From Pseudomonas putida (GTDB lineage: Bacteria; Pseudomonadota; Gammaproteobacteria; Pseudomonadales; Pseudomonadaceae), in NCBI GenBank assembly GCA_041879295.1, contig CP047152.1, forward strand, positions 4,469,501 to 4,533,500: DNA of 64,000 bases, read 5' to 3'. The translations under genes were made by a program, and so were the position numbers. The notes beneath the pieces are model-generated. The model saw only the letters and a program-made list of their open reading frames with translations, did not search any database and had not been told where the DNA came from. Shown one piece after another: positions 47,350 to 56,708 of the stretch. Positions within the stretch are counted from its first letter, which is position 1; each line of letters starts with the position of its first letter.

Positions 47350-47898
47350 TCATTTGCCCGAGCGCTGGAACCGCGCCACTTCGACGAACAGGTCGGAGTT
47401 GGCCGGGTCGTCCAGGTAGGCCAGCACCCGCGCTGCCGGGCTGTCGATCAGCACGCCGTCGCCGTTGTCGTCCGGCACTTCGGTGCTGCGCCCGGTCAGT
47501 TCCTTTTTGTCCACCGCCTGCTGCACCTGCTCGACGTCCAGGTTGTAGACCACCAGTTCCTTGCCATCGACGATGTCGAAGCCGCCAATCAGGAAATTGC
47601 CACCCAGCCGCTTGGGCACGCCAGCCGACAAGTACCAGCGGTTGCCGTGGCGTGACACGGTGAACACGTACTCTTCAGGGGCCTTGCCCTTGGCCGTGGC
47701 CACCGCCTTGTAGGCGTCGCCACCGCTACGGCTGATCACCAGTTTCAGCGGCTCCCCCCAGGCGTCCTTGCTGCTCCACTTGCCGAGCAGGGCCTTGGGC
47801 GCTGCCTGGTTGCTGGGCAAGGGCTCATGGAAGGTCACCAGACAACCGCCCAGCAGCAGGAATGACAAAGTCAACAACACCACACGCCAGGCTTTCAT
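47350..47898 (-). CDS. putative lipoprotein, 182 aa
   Basis: Exported protein with signal VVLLTLSFLLLGGCLVTF (lipobox LGGC, Cys19). The mature part is a beta-rich domain (LLGKWSSKDAWGEPLKLVIS, YVFTVSRHGNRWYLSAG) ending in a helical tail with AARVLAYLDDPANSDLFVEV. I recognise no named domain. It lies 30 bp downstream of the TetR-family gene on the same strand, hinting at joint control. AAGGAGAAC precedes the ATG. Confidence 0.82.
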   Translation of the reverse strand: MKAWRVVLLTLSFLLLGGCLVTFHEPLPSNQAAPKALLGKWSSKDAWGEPLKLVISRSGGDAYKAVATAKGKAPEEYVFTVSRHGNRWYLSAGVPKRLGGNFLIGGFDIVDGKELVVYNLDVEQVQQAVDKKELTGRSTEVPDDNGDGVLIDSPAARVLAYLDDPANSDLFVEVARFQRSGK

Positions 47899-47928
47899 CA
47901 GGTTCTCCTTGAAAAGGTCGTTCTCGCC

Positions 47929-48645
47929 TCAGGCCGATGCCAGCACCAGCTGCAGGTATCGGGTAAGCATAGCGAGCATCTGCCCATCGGCTTGCGCATT
48001 CGCTTGCTTGAGCAGGCCTTGATATTCCAACTGCTCGATAATCGCCGTCAACATCTGTGCATCCTGCTCCGGCTGCCGCGAGCCCACGACCTGCAGCAAT
48101 TGCCGGGTGCCGTGCAGCAGGATCTGCTCATGAGCGCACACCAGCTCGGCCAGTCGCGGGCACAGCAATGCTTCCTGGCGGAAGGCCTGCTCGGCCATCA
48201 GGAAGTCACGGCGGTTCAGCAATTGCCGCTGAACGTAGTCGGCGGTCATACGCGCCACCTCGTCAGCCAGCCGCGCCCGGGCCTGCGGGCTGCCATCGCC
48301 CTGTGCCAGCAACTGGCGCAACACCACCTCGGTGTTGGCCCACAGCTTGGCCATGTAGGCCGCACTGCGCTCGACGTACTGGGCAAAGGTATCGGTGAGC
48401 AGGTCCTCGATGTCCTTGAAGTAGTAGGTGGTGGCCGACAATGGCACGCCGGCCTCGGCGGCCACTGCCCGGTGGCGCACACCGCGCACGCCATCGCGCA
48501 CGACAATGCGCATGGCGGCATCGAGAATCAACTGGCGACGCTGTTCGCTGCCTTGGCGGGCAGTCTTGCGGCCTTGGTATTGCACGCTTTCGGCGACGGC
48601 GGTGGCGATGCCGGCGGCGCCTTGGTCAGGCATGGCGGGTGTCAC
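47929..48645 (-). CDS. TetR-family transcriptional regulator
   Basis: DNA-binding regulator of 238 residues. The helix-turn-helix lies at about 35-85 (RRQLILDAAMRIVVRDGVRG, then AGVPLSATTYYFKDIEDLL), and a C-terminal ligand domain follows. The N-terminal 30 residues are low-complexity, so an ATG four codons in is also possible. It lies upstream of the 182-aa lipoprotein gene and may control it; the ligand is unknown. The neighbouring REP pair separates it from lysS. Confidence 0.88.
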   Translation of the reverse strand: MTPAMPDQGAAGIATAVAESVQYQGRKTARQGSEQRRQLILDAAMRIVVRDGVRGVRHRAVAAEAGVPLSATTYYFKDIEDLLTDTFAQYVERSAAYMAKLWANTEVVLRQLLAQGDGSPQARARLADEVARMTADYVQRQLLNRRDFLMAEQAFRQEALLCPRLAELVCAHEQILLHGTRQLLQVVGSRQPEQDAQMLTAIIEQLEYQGLLKQANAQADGQMLAMLTRYLQLVLASA

Positions 48646-48679
48646 GGGGGATACCTCATGGGCAGTTTTTCATCGGTGC

Positions 48680-48775
48680 CGGCCTCTTCGCGGGCACGCC
48701 CGCTCCCACAGGGCCCCCGCAACATTCAGGAGTATGCGCAAGTCCTGTGGGAGCGGGCGTGCCCGCGAAGAGCCC
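48680..48775. repeat. inverted REP pair between lysS and the TetR gene
   Basis: CCGGCCTCTTCGCGGGCACG... (about 48679-48712) faces TCCTGTGGGAGCGGGCGTGC...GAAG (about 48743-48771). The arms are near perfect. Confidence 0.88.
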
Positions 48776-48804
48776 AGTACCGACAACATAAAGCTTCAGG
48801 CAAG

Positions 48805-48828
48805 AAAAAGCCGCCTCGAAAGGCGGCT
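48805..48828 (-). terminator. rho-independent terminator of lysS
   Basis: GCCGCC pairs with GGCGGC in AGCCGCCTTTCGAGGCGGCT, followed on the minus strand by TTTTTCTTG, 13 bp past the lysS stop. Confidence 0.88.
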
Positions 48829-48840
48829 CGTTCAGCTTAC

Positions 48841-50343
48841 TCAGGCCTGCGGACGCATGTGCGGGAACAGGATGACGTCGCGGATCGACGGCGAGTTGGT
48901 CAGCAGCATCACCAGGCGGTCGATGCCGATGCCTTCACCGGCGGTCGGCGGCATGCCGTACTCCAGCGCACGAACGAAGTCGGCGTCATAGTGCATGGCT
49001 TCATCGTCACCCGCGTCCTTCTCGGCCACCTGGGCCAGGAAACGCTCGGCCTGATCTTCGGCATCGTTGAGCTCGGAGTAGGCGTTGGCGATTTCGCGGC
49101 CACCGATGAACAGCTCGAAACGATCGGTAACGGCCGGGTTCTCGTCGTTGCGACGGGCCAGCGGCGACACTTCGAACGGGTACTCGGTAATGAAGTGCGG
49201 CTGTTCCAGCTTGTGCTCGACCAACTCTTCGAAAATCATCACCTGCAGCTTGCCCAAGCCTTCATGGCCCAGCACCTTGGCGCCGGCCTTCCTGGCGATC
49301 TCGCGGGCGCGGTCGACGTCCTGCAGGTCGGCAGCGGTCAGCTCCGGGTTGTACTTGAGGATCGAGTCGAACACCGACAGGCGCACGAACGGCTCGCCGA
49401 AGTGGAATACCTTGTCGCCGTACGGCACGTCGGTGGAGCCCAGTACCAGTTGCGCCAGCTCGCGGAACAGTTCCTCGGTGAGGTCCATGTTGTCGCGGTA
49501 ATCGGCGTAGGCCTGGTAGAACTCGAGCATGGTGAATTCAGGGTTGTGACGAGTCGAAACGCCTTCGTTACGGAAGTTACGGTTGATCTCGAACACTTTT
49601 TCGAAGCCACCCACGACCAGGCGCTTGAGGTACAGCTCCGGCGCGATACGCAGGAACATGGCCATGTCCAGGGCGTTGTGGTGGGTTTCGAACGGCTTGG
49701 CTGCCGCACCGCCCGGGATGGTCTGCAGCATCGGCGTTTCGACTTCAAGGAAGTCACGCTCGATGAGGAACTTGCGGATGTGCGAGATCACCTGCGAACG
49801 CACACGGAAGGTGTGGCGGGTTTCTTCGTTGACCATCAGGTCGACGTAGCGCTGGCGGTAGCGCTGCTCGGTGTCGGTCAGGCCGTGGTGCTTGTCGGGC
49901 AGCGGGCGCAGCGACTTGGTCAGCAGGCGCACGTTGGTCATTTCGACGTACAGGTCGCCCTTGCCGGAACGGGCCAGGGTGCCTTCGGCGCTGATGATGT
50001 CGCCCAGGTCCCAGGTCTTGACGGCGGCCAGGGTTTCTTCCGGCAGGGTCTTGCGGTTGACGTAGACCTGAATACGGCCAGTCATGTCCTGGATAACCAT
50101 GAACGAACCACGGTTGAGCATGATGCGGCCGGCGACCTTGACCGGGATCGCGGCTGCTTCCAGCTCTTCCTTGGTCTTGTCCGCATACTGCTTCTGCAGG
50201 TCGTTGCAGTAGCTGTCGCGACGGAAGTCGTTGGGGAAGGCATTGCCCTTGGCACGCTCGGCGGCAAGTTTTTCCTTGCGCAGGGCGATCAGGGCATTTT
50301 CTTCCTGTTGCAGGTCTTGCGATTCGGTCTTCAGGTCGCTCAT
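48841..50343 (-). CDS. lysS: lysyl-tRNA synthetase, class II
   Basis: Charges tRNA-Lys. The 500-residue protein has an N-terminal OB-fold tRNA anticodon-binding domain (about 60-170, with [13 protein letters not shown]) and a class II catalytic domain: motif 2 [20 protein letters not shown] and motif 3 [14 protein letters not shown]. Length is normal. It lies 93 bp downstream of prfB, as in E. coli and other gammaproteobacteria, and is closed by a strong terminator. Confidence 0.97.
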   Translation of the reverse strand: MSDLKTESQDLQQEENALIALRKEKLAAERAKGNAFPNDFRRDSYCNDLQKQYADKTKEELEAAAIPVKVAGRIMLNRGSFMVIQDMTGRIQVYVNRKTLPEETLAAVKTWDLGDIISAEGTLARSGKGDLYVEMTNVRLLTKSLRPLPDKHHGLTDTEQRYRQRYVDLMVNEETRHTFRVRSQVISHIRKFLIERDFLEVETPMLQTIPGGAAAKPFETHHNALDMAMFLRIAPELYLKRLVVGGFEKVFEINRNFRNEGVSTRHNPEFTMLEFYQAYADYRDNMDLTEELFRELAQLVLGSTDVPYGDKVFHFGEPFVRLSVFDSILKYNPELTAADLQDVDRAREIARKAGAKVLGHEGLGKLQVMIFEELVEHKLEQPHFITEYPFEVSPLARRNDENPAVTDRFELFIGGREIANAYSELNDAEDQAERFLAQVAEKDAGDDEAMHYDADFVRALEYGMPPTAGEGIGIDRLVMLLTNSPSIRDVILFPHMRPQA

Positions 50344-50436
50344 GTCGTCATTCTTTCCATCAGGTATTCGTTGCCCGTTCCGGGCAGGGCACGCGCTACC
50401 GGCGGCTGGCCAGGTAGCGCGGCATGGGGGTGCTAA

Positions 50437-51532
50437 TCACAGGCCCTGCTTGAGGCTCGCTTCCAGATACTGGTCGAGGTCGCCGTCGAGGACTTTCTGG
50501 CAGTCGCTACGCTCGACGCCGGTACGCAGATCCTTGATGCGCGAGTCATCCAGCACGTAGGAGCGAATCTGGTGGCCCCAGCCGATGTCCGACTTGCTGT
50601 CTTCCAGCGCCTGCGAAGCAGCGTTGCGCTTCTGCATTTCCAGTTCGTACAACTTGGCCCGCAGCATTTTCATGGCGGTGTCCTTGTTGGCGTGCTGGGA
50701 ACGTTCGTTCTGGCAAGCCACCACAGTGTTAGTCGGCACGTGGGTGATACGGACCGCCGAGTCGGTGGTGTTCACGTGCTGACCACCGGCACCGGAGGAG
50801 CGGTAGGTGTCGATGCGCAGGTCGGACGGGTTGATCTCGATTTCGACCTTGTCGTCGATCTCGGGCGATACGAACACCGCCGAGAACGATGTGTGGCGAC
50901 GGGCGCCGGAGTCGAACGGGCTCTTGCGCACCAGGCGGTGCACGCCGATTTCGGTGCGCAGCCAGCCAAAGGCGTACTCGCCCTTGATGTGCACGGTGGC
51001 ACCCTTGATGCCGGCCACTTCACCTTCGGAAAGCTCGATGATGGTGGCGTCGAAACCACGCTTGTCGGCCCAGCGCAGGTACATGCGCAGCAGGATGTTG
51101 GCCCAATCCTGTGCTTCGGTACCACCGGAGCCGGCCTGGATATCCAGGTAGGCGTTGTTCATGTCCATCTCGCCGCTGAACATGCGACGGAACTCAAGCT
51201 GGGCCAGGTTTTCTTCCAGGCTTTCCAGCTCGGTCACGACGTCGCCGACGGCGCCTTCGTCATTTTCTTCGACGGCCATGTCGAGCAGGTCCTGGCAGTC
51301 ACCCAGGCCGTTGGACAGCTTGTCCAGGGTCTCGACGACCTGGGCCAGCATGGCACGCTCGCGGCCCAGTGCCTGGGCGTACTCAGGCTTGTTCCAGACG
51401 TTGGGGTCTTCCAGCTCGCGGTTGACTTCGATCAGGCGGTCATGCTTGTGATCGTAGTCAAAGATACCCCCGAATTGACAGGGAACGTTCGGTGAGGTCC
51501 TTGATGGTGTTCAGGATCGGTTGGATTTCCAT
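50437..51532 (-). CDS. prfB: peptide chain release factor 2 (programmed +1 frameshift)
   Basis: Recognises UGA and UAA stops and releases the peptide. The 364-residue product starts [21 protein letters not shown]. The first frame stops after RGYL at an in-frame UGA (51458-51460), and a +1 slip continues as [11 protein letters not shown]. The second frame carries the stop-recognition SPF ([14 protein letters not shown]) and the GGQ motif ([14 protein letters not shown]). The coding length is 3n+1, consistent with one +1 shift. The gene is followed by lysS in the same direction. Confidence 0.97.
51456..51475 (-). promoter_or_regulatory. prfB frameshift signal
   Basis: On the minus strand GGGGGTATCTTTGAC places a Shine-Dalgarno-like GGGGG just upstream of the slippery CTT and the UGA, followed by C, as in E. 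coli prfB. Low RF2 favours slipping, so RF2 controls its own synthesis. Confidence 0.95.
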
Positions 51533-51837
51533 GGGCTGCCTACTCGCGCGAATTCGGTGAAAAGCCCGCGAGTATAACGCAGTCGGAGGCGCGGCGGCAG
51601 GCCCGCCCGGCAGGGAAACTCCACAGGTTTGGAGCATGCCGATCACGGCGAATATCACAATCGCAGACGAGCGCCAGAAATGTGCTGACTTGGAATAATT
51701 GGAGCGAGGAATTTCAGAGGTTTTGCATTCGCGCTCCCCGTCGGAACTGGCATTTCTGCCAGTTGCACGCATCAACGGCAGCTATTCAACTCTTACCTCG
51801 TAATACCGACCTGCAATCCCACCCAGGCGAGGCCAAA
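51533..51837. other. prfB upstream region and leader of the 143-aa gene
   Basis: 305 bp without a supported gene. A minus-strand TATACT (51571-51576) is a possible prfB -10 box. A perfect 8-bp inverted repeat AACTGGCA-TTTC-TGCCAGTT (51745-51764) precedes the plus-strand gene. From about 51600 the composition turns more AT-rich. Confidence 0.5.
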
Positions 51838-52269
51838 ATGAATACCACCAAAATCATCGAAATTTACCCTAAATCAGCCACAAATACCGAATGGAGACTT
51901 AAAGGCGAGTTCGGCACCCTGACCATACCGAAAGAAAAAAACGGCTCGCTCAGCCTTAAAGCCATAACCAACCCAAGCGGCTCCCCTACAAAATACAGAT
52001 TCGAGATGAATATTCTCTTCCCTGGCGTCGAGGGTGGGTCCCAGGAAAGCCTGGAGCAAGTCAGGACGGAGTTCATCTTCGCGAGCTCAATCAACCGCAT
52101 AGAACATAGCGTCGATCAGAAATTGGTCACCTATGATTACTACGGCGATGACAATACGCTCAAGGTCAAGTCCATTTATCCGTGCAAGGTCGCCTACCAG
52201 CTTGTCTACAAGAATGGCGACATGGTTATCTTTCACGGCCCTACAAGGTACATAGAAATCGTGGAGTGA
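51838..52269 (+). CDS. hypothetical protein in AT-rich islet, 143 aa
   Basis: Soluble, beta-rich protein starting MNTTKIIEIYPKSATNTEWR, with no signal peptide, membrane segment or motif I recognise. It has alternating strands (YRFEMNILFPG, VRTEFIFASSINRIEHSV, KLVTYDYYGDDNTLKVKS). Lower GC and different codon use from the flanking prfB and wspR, together with its plus-strand orientation between two minus-strand genes that are neighbours in other pseudomonads, suggest a recent single-gene insertion. GAGGCCAAA precedes the ATG. A mobile-element partner or obvious function was not seen. Confidence 0.7.
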   Translation: MNTTKIIEIYPKSATNTEWRLKGEFGTLTIPKEKNGSLSLKAITNPSGSPTKYRFEMNILFPGVEGGSQESLEQVRTEFIFASSINRIEHSVDQKLVTYDYYGDDNTLKVKSIYPCKVAYQLVYKNGDMVIFHGPTRYIEIVE

Positions 52270-52350
52270 GCGTTATAAAAACAGGGGTATCGATACCGCC
52301 AGCCATCTTCGTCAACATTCTGAACAGTGCGCGCTGGCGGTATTCGCCCC

Positions 52351-53358
52351 TCAAGCAACGCCCACTTGGTTCCGGCCGCTGTTCTTGGCCAGATACAGCC
52401 CCTTGTCCGCCGCCGAAATCAGCTGCCGGCAATGGCTGCCAATAGCAGGCGTCTGGGTGGCTAGGCCGATGCTTACGGTCAAAAATGCATCAGCCGTCGG
52501 CGCAGTATGCGGGATGCCCAGGCCCAGCACGGTCTGGCGCAGCTTTTCGGCCACCAGCCGTGCCCCGCCTGGCGAGGTGTTGGGCAGCACCAGGGCGAAC
52601 TCTTCGCCGCCATAGCGCGCCGGCAGGTCGGTCGGCCGCGAGCACGAGCTACGGATGGCTTCGGCCACCTGGCGCAAGGCCTCGTCACCGGCCAGGTGGC
52701 CAAAGCTGTCGTTGTAGACTTTGAAGTAGTCCACGTCGATCATCAGCAACGACAGCTGCTGCTGTTCACGCATCGCCCGGCGCCATTCCAGCTCCAGGTA
52801 CTCGTCGAAATGGCGACGGTTGGACAGCCCGGTCAGGCCATCGGAGTTCATCAGCCGCTGCAGCATCAGGTTGGAATCCAGCAACTGCTGCTGGCTGACG
52901 CGCAGGGCACGGTAGGCCTCGTCGCGCTGCAGCAGGGTCAGGTAGGAACGCGAGTGGTAGCGGATGCGTGCCACCAGTTCGATGGTGTCAGGCAGCTTGA
53001 CCAGGTAATCGTTGGCCCCGGCGGCAAATGCCGCACTCTTCACCAACGGGTCTTCCTTGGTCGACAGGACGATGATCGGGATGTCCTGGGTCACCGGGTT
53101 GTTGCGGTACTCGCGCACCAGAGTCAAGCCGTCCAGGCCAGGCATGATCAGGTCCTGAAGAATGACCGTGGGCTTGATGCGCATGGCCTGGGCCACCGCC
53201 TGGTGCGGGTCGGCACAGAAGTGGAAGTCGATGTTGTCTTCATTGGCCAAGCCACGCCGCACCGCTTCGCCGATCATGGCCTGATCGTCGACCAGCAGCA
53301 CCATCGCCGAGTTCTCATTGGTGGTCGCGAAACCTTCGATCGGTAAATCATTCATCAT
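52351..53358 (-). CDS. wspR: diguanylate cyclase response regulator WspR
   Basis: Output of the Wsp surface-sensing system: makes cyclic-di-GMP when phosphorylated by WspE. The 335-residue protein has a receiver domain (phospho-acceptor Asp69 in [10 protein letters not shown]), a helical linker (about 145-170), and a GGDEF domain with active-site GGEEF at 250-254 and product-inhibition site RPTD at 241-244. All functional residues are intact. It is the last gene of the operon, 48 bp beyond wspF. An alternative start one codon in (second Met) is possible. Confidence 0.96.
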   Translation of the reverse strand: MMNDLPIEGFATTNENSAMVLLVDDQAMIGEAVRRGLANEDNIDFHFCADPHQAVAQAMRIKPTVILQDLIMPGLDGLTLVREYRNNPVTQDIPIIVLSTKEDPLVKSAAFAAGANDYLVKLPDTIELVARIRYHSRSYLTLLQRDEAYRALRVSQQQLLDSNLMLQRLMNSDGLTGLSNRRHFDEYLELEWRRAMREQQQLSLLMIDVDYFKVYNDSFGHLAGDEALRQVAEAIRSSCSRPTDLPARYGGEEFALVLPNTSPGGARLVAEKLRQTVLGLGIPHTAPTADAFLTVSIGLATQTPAIGSHCRQLISAADKGLYLAKNSGRNQVGVA

Positions 53359-53406
53359 TGTTCACCCGATCACTACCGGCCTGGCGGCGTGATTCAATAC
53401 ATTTCG

Positions 53407-54420
53407 TCATTTTGCGAAAAATTCAGTCAAGCGCCCGGCTATGCGTTCCAGCGGGCGAATTTCCACGGCGGCATCAATAGCCGCAGCAGCCTTGGGCATG
53501 CCGTACACCGCGCTGCTGGCCTGGTCCTGGGCAATGGTCAGAAAGCCCTGCTGACGCATCAGCTTCAGCCCCTGGGCACCGTCGCGGCCCATGCCGGTGA
53601 GCAGCACGCCCACCGCATCGCCATTCCAGTAACGTGCCACGCTCTCGAAGAACACATCGATCGAGGGCCGGTAGATTTCATTCACAGGTTCGGCAGTGTA
53701 GGCCAGTTGGCCGCTCTGTAGCAGGCGAATGTGGTGGTTGGTGCCGGCCAGGAGTACCTGCCCTGGCTGCGGTGGTTCGCCTTCACGGGCCAGGCGCACC
53801 GGCATGCCTGCTGCGCTGCTGAGCCATTCGGCCATGCCTGCGGCAAACACCTGGTCCACATGCTGGACCAGCACGATGGCCGCCGGAAACGCTGCCGGCA
53901 AGCCCTTGAGCAACACTTCGAGTGCTGCAGGGCCACCCGCCGAAGACCCGATTGCCACCAACCCGCGACGCTGGGAAGCCTCGCGCGGCGGTGCGGCCAC
54001 CGACCTTGCGGCAGGTGCACGCTGCTGGCCGACCAGCCAGCCAATATTGAGGATCTTGCGCAGCAAGGGCGCCGCCGCTTCGCGGGCATCGCCAGCACCC
54101 AGCGCAGGGGTGTCGACCACATCGAGGGCGCCATGGCCCATGGCCTCGAACACCCGGTGCACGTTCTGTTTACGGTCGACCGTAACGATGACAATGGCGC
54201 ATGGGGTTTCGGCCATGATCCGCCGGGTCGCCTCGACACCGTCCATCACCGGCATGATCAGGTCCATGAGGATGAGGTCCGGTAACTGCTCGGTGCAGCG
54301 CTGCACCGCCTCAGCACCGTTGCTGGCCACCCATACGACCTGGTGTGCGGGCTCCAGGGCAACCGCCCGGCGCAACGCTTCGACGGCCAGGGGCATGTCA
54401 TTGACGATGGCGATCTTCAT
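53407..54420 (-). CDS. wspF: chemotaxis-like methylesterase WspF
   Basis: CheB-type methylesterase that resets the WspA receptor; loss of WspF gives wrinkly colonies with high c-di-GMP in other pseudomonads. The 337-residue protein has an N-terminal receiver (phospho-acceptor Asp53 in LILMDLIMPVMD) and a catalytic domain with Ser in IGSSAGGPAAL, His in VLVQHVDQVF and Asp in GMGRDGAQGL. The ATG overlaps the wspE stop by four bases. No disrupting mutation is visible. Confidence 0.95.
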   Translation of the reverse strand: MKIAIVNDMPLAVEALRRAVALEPAHQVVWVASNGAEAVQRCTEQLPDLILMDLIMPVMDGVEATRRIMAETPCAIVIVTVDRKQNVHRVFEAMGHGALDVVDTPALGAGDAREAAAPLLRKILNIGWLVGQQRAPAARSVAAPPREASQRRGLVAIGSSAGGPAALEVLLKGLPAAFPAAIVLVQHVDQVFAAGMAEWLSSAAGMPVRLAREGEPPQPGQVLLAGTNHHIRLLQSGQLAYTAEPVNEIYRPSIDVFFESVARYWNGDAVGVLLTGMGRDGAQGLKLMRQQGFLTIAQDQASSAVYGMPKAAAAIDAAVEIRPLERIAGRLTEFFAK

Positions 54421-56708
54421 CCCTGAGCACCTCCGATCAGCTCCACCACAGCATCCAGCAACGCATCGTCGTGGAAGCTGGCCTTTGCCAAATAGTAGTC
54501 GGCGCCAGCATCCAGTCCTCGCCGCCGGTCTTCCTCACGGTCTTTATAGGACACCACCATCACTGGCAACGACTGCAGGCGCTGGTCGCGACGCACCAGG
54601 GTAACCAGCTCGATGCCGTCCATGCGCGGCATGTCGATGTCGGTGATCAGCAGGTCGAAGTCCTCGCCGCGCAGGGCGTTCCAGCCGTCCATGCCATCCA
54701 CCGCGACCGCCACTTCGTAGCCACGGTTGCCCAGCAGCTTGCGCTGCAGTTCGCGCACGGTCAGCGAGTCGTCGACCACCAGGATACGTTTGCGGACCAC
54801 ACCGCGGGCTCCGCTGCTGCCGCGTTCGATGCGCTCCAGGCTGCCAGTGCTGAGCAGTTTTTCCACCGAGCGCAGCAAGTCTTCGACATCGACAATCAGG
54901 ACCACCGAGCCATCATCGAGCAAGGCGCCGGAGGAAATGTCCTGCACCTTCCCCAAGCGCGGGTCGAGTGGCATCACGACCAGCACCCGCTCCCCCACCA
55001 ACCGCTCCACGGCCACGCCGTACAGATGCTCGCGCTCACGAATCACCACCACCCGCAGGCTGGCTTCGTCACTTTGCCCGGCCGGGCGATTGAGCAGCTG
55101 GCTGGCCGCCACCAGGCCGATATGCCGGCCTTCGTGCCAGAAGTGCTGGCGCCCCTCGATCTGCACGATCTGGTCGGCGGTCACTTCCAGCGTGCGTTCG
55201 ATATGCGCCAGCGGGAAGGCGTAAGCCTCACCGCCCACCTCGACCACCAGGCTGCGAACGACCGACAGGGTCAGCGGCACCTGCAGATGGAAGCGACAGC
55301 CCTGCCCTGCCACCTGGGTCAACTCGATCGAGCCGCGCAGCTCGCGGATCAAGTGCTGCACCGCATCCAGCCCCACACCGCGCCCGGACACTTCGGTAAC
55401 CTTGTCGCGCAGGCTGAAACCGGGCAGGAACAGGAACGTCAGCAGCTCCGCCTCACTCATCTGCGCCACCGTATCAGCAGGCGACAGGGCGCGCTCGACG
55501 ATGCTGCTGCGCAGGCGCTCCAGGTCGATACCGGCGCCATCGTCGATCAGCTCCAGGCTGAGCATGCCCGCCTGGTGCGAAGCCCGCAGTCGGATCACCC
55601 CCTCGTCCGGCTTGCCCGCCAGCAGGCGCCGCTCGGGCAATTCGATGCCGTGATCGACGGCATTGCGCAACAGGTGGGTCAGCGGTGCTTCGAGCTTTTC
55701 CAGCACATCGCGGTCGACCTGGGTCTTCTCCCCTTCCACCACCAGCCGCACCGGTTTGCCCAGCGAACGGCCCAGGTCGCGAACCATGCGGCTTTGCCCG
55801 GTCAGCACGTCGGCAAACGGCCGCATCCGGCAAGCCAGGGCGGTGTCATACAACAACTGCGCACGCTGGCTGGCCTGCCAGCCGAACTCATCCAGGTCGG
55901 CCGCCTGTTGCTGCAAAATCTGCTGGGTCTCTGCCAGCAGGCGCTGGGTCTGTGCCAAGGCCTCAAGCACCTCGCTGCTCTGACCACTGTCTTCCAATTG
56001 CATGCGCAAGCCGTCAAGTGCCTGCATGCCTTGGCCGTGCATGCGTTTGAGACGCTGCAAGGTAGCCAGGTACGGTTTGAGCCGCTGGGTTTCCACCAGC
56101 GACTTGCTGGACAGGTCAAGCAGGCTATTGAGGCGGTCGGCGGTGACACGCAGTACCCGCTCGGCACCTTCGCCAGCGCGCTTGCCAGCCTTGCGCCGCA
56201 GGGCTGGTTCGGGTTCTGGCGGTTCGGCTCGCACTACCTCGGGTGCAGGCGGCAGGGTTGCCAGCGGCGGCTCCGGCGACGCGGATGCAGCCAGCGGCAC
56301 GACAGGCACGGCAGAAGTGCCCGAGTCGAGCAGGCTGGCCATTTGCGCAAGAAACACCGGCAAGGTCGCCTGCGCCCCGGCATCGCCGGGTGTGGCAATA
56401 CGTATCAGCAGGTCGGTACCTTGCAACAGCGCGTCAATATGCTCGGCGGTCAGACGCAGTCGGCCTTCCTGAGCCGCTACCAGGCAATCCTCCATGACGT
56501 GGGCGACACTGACACCAGCATCCACCCCGACGATGCGCGCTGCCCCCTTGAGCGAGTGCGCAGCGCGCATGCACGCTTCTAGCTGGTCGGCCTGGGTGGG
56601 GTTGCGCTCCAGTGCCATCAGGCCAGCGCTGAGCACTTGGGTCTGTGCCTCGGCTTCCAGGCTGAACAGTTCGAGCAACGATGCGTCGCGCATTTGCTCT
56701 GGGGTCAT
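54417..56708 (-). CDS. wspE: hybrid chemotaxis histidine kinase WspE
   Basis: CheA-type kinase that phosphorylates WspR and WspF. The 763-residue protein has an HPt domain (phospho-His51 in MRAAHSLKGAARIV), a dimerisation helix region, an ATP-binding domain (HLLRNAVDHGIELPE and LIDDGAGIDLERL), a CheW-like regulatory domain, and a C-terminal receiver (RILVVDDSLTVRELQ, phospho-Asp in LLITDIDMPRMDG). Start 56708 fits the conserved order; the longer frame upstream runs into wspD. It overlaps both neighbours by four bases. Confidence 0.95.
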   Translation of the reverse strand: MTPEQMRDASLLELFSLEAEAQTQVLSAGLMALERNPTQADQLEACMRAAHSLKGAARIVGVDAGVSVAHVMEDCLVAAQEGRLRLTAEHIDALLQGTDLLIRIATPGDAGAQATLPVFLAQMASLLDSGTSAVPVVPLAASASPEPPLATLPPAPEVVRAEPPEPEPALRRKAGKRAGEGAERVLRVTADRLNSLLDLSSKSLVETQRLKPYLATLQRLKRMHGQGMQALDGLRMQLEDSGQSSEVLEALAQTQRLLAETQQILQQQAADLDEFGWQASQRAQLLYDTALACRMRPFADVLTGQSRMVRDLGRSLGKPVRLVVEGEKTQVDRDVLEKLEAPLTHLLRNAVDHGIELPERRLLAGKPDEGVIRLRASHQAGMLSLELIDDGAGIDLERLRSSIVERALSPADTVAQMSEAELLTFLFLPGFSLRDKVTEVSGRGVGLDAVQHLIRELRGSIELTQVAGQGCRFHLQVPLTLSVVRSLVVEVGGEAYAFPLAHIERTLEVTADQIVQIEGRQHFWHEGRHIGLVAASQLLNRPAGQSDEASLRVVVIREREHLYGVAVERLVGERVLVVMPLDPRLGKVQDISSGALLDDGSVVLIVDVEDLLRSVEKLLSTGSLERIERGSSGARGVVRKRILVVDDSLTVRELQRKLLGNRGYEVAVAVDGMDGWNALRGEDFDLLITDIDMPRMDGIELVTLVRRDQRLQSLPVMVVSYKDREEDRRRGLDAGADYYLAKASFHDDALLDAVVELIGGAQG

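Noticed and set aside
47992..50436. 814-codon plus-strand reading frame opposite lysS
   Set aside because: It is an antisense shadow of lysS, the TetR gene and REP DNA, produced by high GC; the lysS frame has full family motifs.
54471..56582. 703-codon plus-strand reading frame opposite wspE
   Set aside because: Antisense shadow of wspE with low-complexity His/Gln-rich translation and no domain.
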